From NCBI GenBank assembly GCA_030696545.1, contig JAUYSA010000328.1, positions 1-6,186 on the forward strand: a stretch of DNA of 6,186 nt. Direction: 5' to 3'. Source of the DNA: Hyphomonadaceae bacterium. GTDB taxonomy: Bacteria; Pseudomonadota; Alphaproteobacteria; Caulobacterales; Hyphomonadaceae. A program made the translations under genes and the position numbers. A model generated the notes under the pieces. The model was not told where the DNA came from, ran no database searches, and was given only the letters and a program-made list of their open reading frames with translations. Below, piece after piece: positions 1 through 5,157 of the stretch. Positions within the stretch are counted from its first letter, which is position 1, and every line of letters starts with the position of its first letter.

Positions 1-1551
1 CGGCGCCGGGCCGTAGGCGGTGTAGATCTCGTTCTGCAGGTCTGCCTTGAAGTAGGTAAGGTCGATCACAGCTTTGCCGTCGAACAGCGTTTGCTCGACG
101 CCGACGTCCCAGCCTTCCGATTCTTCTGGCACCAGATCCGGATTGCCCTGGTAGCTCGCTGGGCTGAAACCGAACTGTTCGAAGAATGTCGGGTTGGTGA
201 TGCCCGTACCGTAGCTGGCGTGCGGTCGCGTTCCTGTTCCCGGAATGACCCACGAGCCAGCAACGCTGTAGGTGTCCGCATCGTCAAAAGCGTCGTTGTC
301 GTCGTGGCGAACAGTAGCAAAAACGTAGAGCTGATCAGCAAACTCGCCGCGATACTGAGCACCGATACCGATCAGTTCGCGCGACTCGTCGCGGGCTGTG
401 AACGGGTCGTCGTAGGTCTCCTTCTTGCTTTCCAGGAAGCCTGTCACGTAGCTGAGTAGGCCCGGCGCGCCGAATTCATAAGTCGATTGCAGGGTGAATT
501 TTGTGCGCGATGCATCGGCGCCGCTGGGCGCGGCGGGATCATCCAGATCATCTGCTGTCGGAACCTGTCCGGGCAGCAGGAAGGGAAAATTGGTGAAGAA
601 AGACCGACGCTCTTCGTCGATGAAGGATGCGGATCCGATGGTTTCCCACTTTCCATCCATGAGGCTGAGCGTCGCTGATGCTCCAGCCAGCAGCTGTTTC
701 TGGCGGGATGTGGTGGCATCGTCATACGTCTGGCCGGGAATGGGATCGTTGTAGGCCTGACCGTCGAGATCCGTATCTTTCTTGACATAGCGAACGATGC
801 CGTCGACGCGGAAGATGTCAGAGATGGCCTTGCCGCCGCGCAGATAAACCGTCGCAACGCTGTTGCCCTCATTGTCTCCAGCCTTGCCGCCCATACCAAC
901 AGCCGGGACGCCTTGAGCCGTTGTGTCTGGCGATATGTCGTAGCCGTCGCTTCTCACGGCATGGAAGCCGATCGAGGCGTAATCATCACCATTGCCAAAG
1001 CCGGCATTGCCCTGCAGCTGGAAGGTATTGAACGATCCGCCTTCCGCGCCGATGCCCACATAATGGCCATCGACGTCGCGTCGAGAGATCAGGTTCACTA
1101 CACCCGCAAGCGCGTTCGATCCGTAAAGCCCGGATTGCGGGCCGCGCAGCACCTCAACACGCTCAAGGTCTCCCGACAGCAGGATGGAGAAATCTGTCTC
1201 GCCGGTATCCGGGCTCGAGACGTCAATGCCGTCGATCAGCGCCAGCGTGTGGTTCCCCTCTGAGCCCCGCGTGCGAACCTGTGTCAGCGCACCGGCTCCG
1301 CCTGACTGGCTTACCGCCACGCCCGGTACCTGCCGCAGTACATCGGCGATATATGTGTAGCCTTGATCCTCGATAAGTTCGCCGTTGATCACGGTCAGCG
1401 TCTGCCCCAGCTTTTCGTATTCGACTGGCGTTGCAGAGCCAGTGATGACCACGATGTCGCGATTGCTGCCATCTGTCTGGGCGATGGCGGAAGGAGCAAA
1501 GGCGGCGCAAGCCGCCAGCGCGATCCATGAAGTTCTTGAATGCAGTCTCAT
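1..1551 (-). CDS. btuB: BtuB-like TonB-dependent outer-membrane receptor (vitamin B12 uptake), 3' end outside window
   Basis: The frame is open for 517 codons from the ATG at 1551-1549 to the window edge, so the C-terminus is missing. Residues 1-25 form a signal peptide ending ALA-x-type (SAIAQ). A TonB-box-like DIVVIT lies at 32-37. The plug domain (about 45-160) carries the hallmark RVEVLRGPQS at 131-140, followed by LYGSNALAGVVNLI. The rest is alternating aromatic/polar beta-barrel sequence, ending near a typical GWDVGVEQ strand at about residues 480-487. The family binds its ligand outside the cell and imports it through the outer membrane using TonB/ExbBD energy. The cobalamin riboswitch in the leader identifies cobalamin or another corrinoid as the likely substrate. 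E. coli BtuB is about 594 residues mature, so roughly 80-130 residues are probably missing. The start is supported by a GGAGA Shine-Dalgarno at 1558-1562. I checked the frame along the gene and saw no frameshift. Receptor identity is secure; corrinoid specificity is inferred from the riboswitch. Confidence 0.93.
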   Translation of the reverse strand, partial: MRLHSRTSWIALAACAAFAPSAIAQTDGSNRDIVVITGSATPVEYEKLGQTLTVINGELIEDQGYTYIADVLRQVPGVAVSQSGGAGALTQVRTRGSEGNHTLALIDGIDVSSPDTGETDFSILLSGDLERVEVLRGPQSGLYGSNALAGVVNLISRRDVDGHYVGIGAEGGSFNTFQLQGNAGFGNGDDYASIGFHAVRSDGYDISPDTTAQGVPAVGMGGKAGDNEGNSVATVYLRGGKAISDIFRVDGIVRYVKKDTDLDGQAYNDPIPGQTYDDATTSRQKQLLAGASATLSLMDGKWETIGSASFIDEERRSFFTNFPFLLPGQVPTADDLDDPAAPSGADASRTKFTLQSTYEFGAPGLLSYVTGFLESKKETYDDPFTARDESRELIGIGAQYRGEFADQLYVFATVRHDDNDAFDDADTYSVAGSWVIPGTGTRPHASYGTGITNPTFFEQFGFSPASYQGNPDLVPEESEGWDVGVEQTLFDGKAVIDLTYFKADLQNEIYTAYGPAP

Positions 1552-1553
1552 AT

Positions 1554-1580
1554 GACGTCTCCACAATGTTGGAGACCGTC
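1554..1580 (-). promoter_or_regulatory. Shine-Dalgarno-sequestering hairpin of the btuB leader
   Basis: In the minus-strand mRNA a perfect 7-bp stem, GTCTCCA/TGGAGAC, closes the 6-nt loop ACATTG. Past a single bulged G it continues with three more pairs (GAC/GTC). The 3' arm contains the GGAGA Shine-Dalgarno (1558-1562), and the ATG begins 2 nt after the hairpin. Folding would hide the ribosome-binding site. This matches the known translational mode of Gram-negative cobalamin riboswitches, in which the expression platform is an RBS hairpin. The hairpin is seen in the sequence; the regulatory role is inferred. Confidence 0.8.
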
Positions 1581-1680
1581 CATCGATACGGCGTCGCCGC
1601 CGCGCCGAAGCACGGTCCAAGGACGTCGCCAACCGGAATACTCCGTTCGAGCGGCCCATCCCCGGACCGTCGAAAGACGA
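1581..1680 (-). promoter_or_regulatory. Riboswitch expression-platform linker with alternative stems
   Basis: This 100-nt segment joins the aptamer to the Shine-Dalgarno hairpin. The mRNA has a small hairpin directly after P1 (CGTC-TTTC-GACG, 1668-1679). It also has a perfect 7-bp long-range stem between ACGGTCC (1664-1670) and GGACCGT (1612-1618). The latter can alternatively pair, with one G-U, with ACGGTCT at 1573-1579, which is part of the Shine-Dalgarno-sequestering arm. No U-run follows any stem, so transcription termination is less likely than translational control. Confidence 0.5.
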
Positions 1681-1856
1681 CTGCAACAGGCAGGTCTCCT
1701 GGCTCGCGGGTCATCGCTTGGCGCACCGCCTTCCCGGTAGTCCCGAGGGGGACGTCCCAGTGGCTGATGGTGCGCGGCTCGCCGCTTACAGTTGCGGGGG
1801 CAGCCCGGGCATTAACCCGGTTCCCTTTGAATCCTCTTTCGAGGAACCTGTCGCAG
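1681..1856 (-). ncRNA. Cobalamin (AdoCbl-type) riboswitch aptamer
   Basis: Read on the minus strand, the segment has the conserved blocks of the cobalamin riboswitch (B12 element) in the correct order. These are AAAGGGAA followed by CCGGG...CCCGG, CCCCCGCAACTGTAAGCGG, GCCACTG, CGGGAAGGC, and the B12 box GAGCCAGGAGACCTGCC near the 3' end. Helix P1 is formed by CTGCGACAGG (1847-1856) and CCTGTTGCAG (1681-1690): ten pairs including one G-U. The element is about 176 nt, a normal length, and lies 130 nt upstream of the receptor start. The family binds adenosylcobalamin or related cobalamins and represses downstream uptake or synthesis genes. Here it would shut off the B12 receptor when cobalamin is plentiful. 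Confidence 0.97.
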
Positions 1857-1862
1857 GGCGGA

Positions 1863-1890
1863 TCAATACAGGCCAAGGCTGAAGCTTCAA
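1863..1890 (-). promoter_or_regulatory. Candidate promoter for riboswitch-btuB transcript
   Basis: On the minus strand a -35-like TTGAAG (1885-1890) is separated by 16 bp from a -10-like TATTGA (1863-1868). This would place the transcription start just before the 5' strand of riboswitch P1, as expected for a short leader. The matches to consensus are weak (4/6 and 3/6). The -35 element overlaps the 10-bp palindrome TGAAGCTTCA at 1880-1889, which could be an operator or coincidence. The position is favourable; the sequence match is not strong. Confidence 0.3.
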
Positions 1891-1937
1891 GCATAATCTA
1901 GGTCGGTGGGATGGCATGCGACCGCGCCCTACACCTC

Positions 1938-1968
1938 TGGGCGACGGGGAGCCGCTACACGTCGCCCA
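1938..1968. repeat. Perfect 9-bp inverted repeat in the divergent intergenic region
   Basis: TGGGCGACG (1938-1946) and CGTCGCCCA (1960-1968) are exact reverse complements around a 13-nt spacer. The dyad lies between the btuB leader promoter region and the glycosyltransferase gene on the other strand. There is no T-run on either side, so it is not a standard intrinsic terminator. It could be a protein-binding operator, an RNA hairpin in the glycosyltransferase leader, or chance in GC-rich DNA. Confidence 0.5.
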
Positions 1969-2103
1969 TGCCTGAGATTAATTGCAATGTGGATTTCGAT
2001 TTAGGTTCGGGGTGTCCTGCGGCGATTCATCTTGATTCACCACGCGACAGCTTGAATGCCGCTCTATGGCCATCTTGGCGCGTGGATTGCTTTCAAGTGG
2101 GTT

Positions 2104-2112
2104 AGAAGAGGA
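2104..2112 (+). promoter_or_regulatory. Ribosome-binding site fixing the glycosyltransferase start
   Basis: AGAAGAGGA ends 4 nt before the ATG at 2117. The upstream in-frame ATG at 2066 has no purine-rich Shine-Dalgarno in front of it, so the start at 2117 is preferred. It also gives a protein that begins just before the first conserved beta-strand (KVVVALG). Confidence 0.7.
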
Positions 2113-2116
2113 TCTG

Positions 2117-3034
2117 ATGTTGTCTTCCGTACGCTCCCGTTCATCGTCCAAGGTTGTCGTCGCACTTGGGTTCGATGACGGATATGTGCCACACGCTGCG
2201 GCGGTGATTGCGTCAATAGCGCGGGCCAGCGACCCGGCAGCATTCCGCTTTTTGCTTCTGAATACTGGCGTATCGAAAGACCGCCAGGCGCAGCTCGAAT
2301 CCTCAGCGCCGGGTGCGGAGTTTGACTGGATAGAAGTAGGGTCAGAACATCTGCCCGAACTCAAAGTCAAAGGCTCTGTTGCGCATATCAACCGCGCAAC
2401 CTTCCTACGGCTTGCGCTTGAACGCGTGGCGCCTGCGGATTGCGATCGGGTTATTTATCTTGATGCAGACCTCGTTGTAACCGGAGATCTTCGTGATTTA
2501 TGGGCTGTGGATATGGCTGGCGCCGTTGTCGCGGGCGTCCACGATCATTTCATAAAGCCGGCTGATTTCGCCCATCAATGGGCCCTGCCATCGCCCACTC
2601 TTGGTTACTTTAATGCTGGCGTATTGCTGATTGATCTCAAACAGGTTCGCGAGGAACGACTGTTTTCTAAGGCTGTTGCCTTCGTCCTCGCAAACAATCC
2701 TGCATTCGCGGATCAGGACGCGCTCAATTGGGCGCTCTGGAACCGATGGCGCGCGGTTGATCTTGTCTGGAACGTTGGGCGCCATTTGGCGATCGATGTT
2801 CTGATCCTTGAGGTTCAGGAAGATCGTCGCCTTAACGGTCGGGCACCCAAAATTGTTCATTTCACGGGGCCGGAAAAGCCTTGGCTTAACACGGGCTATC
2901 ACCCATGGGCTTGGCTGTACTGGAGAGCTCTTCGCGACACGTCGTTCGAGCGCGAGGTAAGTGAAAACCAGAGTATCAGCACCCTTAAGAAAGTGCGGCT
3001 CTGGTTGCGCTGGTTGATACGCCGATATTCTTGA
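2117..3034 (+). CDS. Family 8 glycosyltransferase (LPS/surface glycan type, GT-A fold)
   Basis: This 305-residue protein has the ordered motifs of GT8 retaining glycosyltransferases. The N-terminal nucleotide-binding strand is VVVALGFDDGYVPH (13-26). The metal-binding DxD lies in VIYLDADLVV (D116, D118), the acceptor-region motif is YFNAGVLLIDL (164-174), and DQDALN is at 199-204. The C-terminal HFTGPEKPW (248-256) carries the histidine that, in LgtC-like enzymes, helps bind the metal and nucleotide. The family transfers glucose or galactose from UDP-sugars, most often to LPS core or other surface glycans, at the cytoplasmic face of the membrane. The basic, tryptophan-rich C-terminal tail (VRLWLRWLIRRYS) fits peripheral membrane attachment. 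No transmembrane segment is seen. Donor and acceptor cannot be read from the sequence. The gene stands alone here, with 352 bp separating it from the secretion genes. An alternative upstream ATG at 2066 would add 17 residues. Confidence 0.9.
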   Translation: MLSSVRSRSSSKVVVALGFDDGYVPHAAAVIASIARASDPAAFRFLLLNTGVSKDRQAQLESSAPGAEFDWIEVGSEHLPELKVKGSVAHINRATFLRLALERVAPADCDRVIYLDADLVVTGDLRDLWAVDMAGAVVAGVHDHFIKPADFAHQWALPSPTLGYFNAGVLLIDLKQVREERLFSKAVAFVLANNPAFADQDALNWALWNRWRAVDLVWNVGRHLAIDVLILEVQEDRRLNGRAPKIVHFTGPEKPWLNTGYHPWAWLYWRALRDTSFEREVSENQSISTLKKVRLWLRWLIRRYS

Positions 3035-3062
3035 TCAATGTCGCGCAATCGCAAGGTTGTGG

Positions 3063-3092
3063 ACGCGTGGATAAGCTGCATAGCGCGTTTTT
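3063..3092 (+). terminator. Possible weak terminator after the glycosyltransferase gene
   Basis: ACGCG (3063-3067) and CGCGT (3084-3088) form a 5-bp GC-rich stem with a 16-nt loop, and the sequence runs into TTTTT at 3088-3092. It lies about 30 nt after the stop codon, the expected place. The stem is short and the loop long, so it may not work as an intrinsic terminator. Confidence 0.3.
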
Positions 3093-3122
3093 CGACGCCC
3101 ACTGGACCGCACATTCAGCGAT

Positions 3123-3152
3123 TTGTCATCATTTAGAGCAGTTGAATTCAAT
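3123..3152 (+). promoter_or_regulatory. Tentative promoter for the type I secretion operon
   Basis: TTGTCA (3123-3128, 5/6 to the -35 consensus) is followed after 18 bp by TTCAAT (3147-3152, 4/6 to the -10 consensus). A second possible -10, TAAGAT, lies at 3163-3168. If used, the operon would have a leader of more than 200 nt. This is pattern matching only; alphaproteobacterial promoters are often degenerate. Confidence 0.2.
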
Positions 3153-3351
3153 GAACGCCGCTTAAGATGCTCTCCATCTCGGCTAGTGTTCTTTCTGATA
3201 GAAAAAGTTTTTGATAGTTAGTTCACCAAATCGCGCAGCACGCGAATTGCAGCGTCTGAATTCCCCGTCCTTCGGCATCAAGGTTGCATTGCCACCGGAT
3301 CATTCGGTTGAATTCGTCTAGAACTTCACCCGTCTGACGATCGCGGTCGAC

Positions 3352-3363
3352 CTCGAATTCGAG
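3352..3363. repeat. 12-bp perfect palindrome upstream of the secretion ATPase
   Basis: CTCGAATTCGAG is fully self-complementary and ends 23 bp before the ATPase start codon and 9 bp before its Shine-Dalgarno. It could be a dimeric-regulator operator or a small leader hairpin, but no regulator is visible in the window. Confidence 0.4.
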
Positions 3364-3372
3364 CGGAACACC

Positions 3373-3380
3373 GGAAGGAA
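3373..3380 (+). promoter_or_regulatory. Ribosome-binding site supporting the TTG start of the ATPase
   Basis: GGAAGGAA, with the AAGGA core at 3375-3379, sits 7 nt before TTG at 3387. The reading frame is open upstream only to a stop at 3309 and has no ATG, GTG or other TTG in between. The next in-frame GTG falls inside conserved sequence. The TTG is therefore the best start. Confidence 0.7.
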
Positions 3381-3386
3381 ACGCAG

Positions 3387-5153
3387 TTGGACCTGGCACG
3401 TCGATTTGGTTGGGAAAGCGGCTCAGATCGCGCATCACGCGGCGAGAAGGCATTCCATGACGCCCTCAAGGTGTGCGACCCACACTTCAGGACGGCGCGC
3501 ATTTTCTCGGCCCTGATCGCGATCCTGTACCTGTCGCCTTCGATTTACATGATGCAGGTCTATGACCGCGTCCTGACGTCTCGCGGTCTTTTCACACTGG
3601 TCTTTCTCAGCGCGATCGTCGCGTTCGCGTTGATCACTCACTCGTACCTTGAGGGTAGCCGTCAGCGGCTGCTGGCCCGCGCTGCTTTGCGTCTCGATCA
3701 AGTGCTGGGACCGAAGCTTGTGCGCGCCGGCTTCGAGAGCAGGGGCGGCGCAGACGCGCGCAACGCCCAGATCCTCCGTGAATTCGATACCTACCGCCAG
3801 TATATGCAGGGCCCTGGCACGACAGGCATGATGGACCTGCCGTTTGCGCCGCTGTTCGTCATCGTCGCTTTCGGCTTTCACCCTCTGCTGGGGTCGTTGA
3901 TCCTGGGTGGCGCGATGCTTCTTATCGGACTCGCTTTGCTCGGCGAGCGGGCCACCCGCAAGCACACGGCAGAGGCTGCTGCGAAATCCCCCGCTGCCTA
4001 TGCTGCAGCGGAACTCAACCATGTGAGCAAGGGCACGATCCGTGCGCTAGGAATGAGAGGCGCAATGTCGTCTCGCCTGATCAAGGAGCGCAGCCGGATG
4101 AACGAGTCCGAAGCGCGAAACAGTTTTGTGGCGGGACGTTATGCCGGCCTTATACGGCTTCTTCGTATGGTTCTTCAGTCAGCAAGCCTCGGCGTCGGCG
4201 CCTATCTCGCCGTTCGCGAGGAAATTTCCGGCGGCGCCCTGATCGCTGCCTCCATTCTGACGGGACGGGCACTTGCGCCCATCGAACAGATCGTCGGAAG
4301 CTGGCGGCAGATCAGCCTTGCCCGTTCGGCCAAAGCGGCGATCATCGGTGTTCTCGATAGCGCTGCCGAGGAGACACCGCGTCAGGCCTTGCCGGCCCCC
4401 AGAAGCAGCCTTTCGGCAGAGCGCATCACCATACGTGCGCCAGGGCAGGACCGTCTCCTGCTGGCGGACATCAGCTTTTCGGTTTCCGGCGGCGAGATAC
4501 TTGGAGTGATTGGTCCATCTGGATCCGGTAAATCAACGCTAGCACGCGCACTGGTCGGCGCCCAGATTGCGGATGCCGGAACAGTACGGATCGACGGCTC
4601 CAATATCGTGGATTGGGATGCCGACAGTCTCGGCGCCCATGTCGGATATCTTCCGCAGGACTCAGTCCTCTTTGCTGGAACCATTGGCGAGAACATCTCA
4701 CGGTTCAGCGCCGATCCCGAAGCGGGCAAGGACGTGGTGCCTGCCGCGCAGATTGCGGGTGCGCACGAGATGATCCAGCGCTTCCCGCAAGGCTACAATT
4801 CAATGCTTGGCCTTCGGGGCGAGGGGGTTTCGGCCGGTCAGGCACAGCGTGTGGCGCTGGCGCGCGCGCTGTTCCGCAATCCTGCCGTGATCATTCTTGA
4901 CGAACCCAACGCCCACCTCGATTCAGAAGGCGACGCTTCCCTGGTTGCTACGCTCCGGATGGCCAAGGCGCGCGGCGCGTGCGTTATCATCATGACGCAC
5001 CGTTCTGGTGTTCTGGGAGTGGCCGACAAGCTGCTGGTCCTGCGCGACGGACAGGTCGACAAGTTCGGACCGCGTGACGAGGTTCTGGCAGAACTCAAGG
5101 CCGCTTCAATCCGTCCGGTGGATGCGCGGCGCGCTGTTGGCGGAGCTGGTTAA
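3387..5153 (+). CDS. Type I secretion system ABC transporter/ATPase (PrtD family permease-ATPase)
   Basis: This 588-residue fused half-transporter has the usual length of PrtD-type exporters and no N-terminal C39 peptidase. The membrane domain (about 35-320) opens with the family-typical SPSIYMMQVYDRVLTSRG (50-67), has hydrophobic segments near 38-58, 69-86, 150-185 and 262-275, and includes MDLPFAPLF (149-157). The nucleotide-binding domain has Walker A GPSGSGKS (376-383), Q-loop Q424 in YLPQ, signature VSAGQ (481-485), Walker B VIILDEPNAHLD (501-512, E506 catalytic) and switch H538 in MTHR. LDEPN followed by x-x-LD is a known PrtD-family trait. The protein dimerises in the inner membrane, binds the C-terminal signal of an unfolded substrate, and powers its export in one step. 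It overlaps no gene; the adaptor gene follows after 4 bp. The substrate is not in view. The signature motif has alanine in place of the usual glycine. Confidence 0.95.
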   Translation: MDLARRFGWESGSDRASRGEKAFHDALKVCDPHFRTARIFSALIAILYLSPSIYMMQVYDRVLTSRGLFTLVFLSAIVAFALITHSYLEGSRQRLLARAALRLDQVLGPKLVRAGFESRGGADARNAQILREFDTYRQYMQGPGTTGMMDLPFAPLFVIVAFGFHPLLGSLILGGAMLLIGLALLGERATRKHTAEAAAKSPAAYAAAELNHVSKGTIRALGMRGAMSSRLIKERSRMNESEARNSFVAGRYAGLIRLLRMVLQSASLGVGAYLAVREEISGGALIAASILTGRALAPIEQIVGSWRQISLARSAKAAIIGVLDSAAEETPRQALPAPRSSLSAERITIRAPGQDRLLLADISFSVSGGEILGVIGPSGSGKSTLARALVGAQIADAGTVRIDGSNIVDWDADSLGAHVGYLPQDSVLFAGTIGENISRFSADPEAGKDVVPAAQIAGAHEMIQRFPQGYNSMLGLRGEGVSAGQAQRVALARALFRNPAVIILDEPNAHLDSEGDASLVATLRMAKARGACVIIMTHRSGVLGVADKLLVLRDGQVDKFGPRDEVLAELKAASIRPVDARRAVGGAG

Positions 5154-5157
5154 TCAG

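Larger units (their letters stand above)
3035..3386. other. 352-bp intergenic region without a convincing gene
   Basis: The stretch between the glycosyltransferase stop and the secretion ATPase start is AT-rich in its centre (3181-3240 is about 38% GC, against about 57-67% in the ATPase segments I counted). It contains the weak terminator candidate, a promoter-like pair near 3123-3152, four GAATTC sites (3144, 3258, 3310, 3355), and a 12-bp palindrome just upstream of the ATPase. A minus-strand reading frame at 3223-3453 crosses into the ATPase gene and is discussed as a finding. I see no RNA gene, repeat array or insertion-sequence end. Confidence 0.6.

Noticed and set aside
1223..1894. 223-codon minus-strand frame running through the riboswitch and the receptor N-terminus
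   Set aside because: It spans the structured cobalamin riboswitch and lies in another frame of the well-supported receptor gene; the translation has no family features.
1527..1901. 124-codon plus-strand frame antisense to the riboswitch leader
   Set aside because: It is the complement of a conserved structured RNA and has low-complexity Arg/Ser/Pro composition.
2066..2116. Upstream ATG start for the glycosyltransferase
   Set aside because: No Shine-Dalgarno precedes it, whereas AGAAGAGGA precedes the ATG at 2117; the extra 17 residues carry no conserved sequence.
3199..3213. AAAAAGTTTTT as a terminator-like hairpin
   Set aside because: The arms have no room for a loop and no GC-rich stem; it is simply an AT-rich patch.
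3435..4022. 195-codon minus-strand frame inside the ATPase gene
   Set aside because: It is fully antisense to the conserved membrane domain and its Arg/Gln/His-rich translation is typical of a shadow frame.
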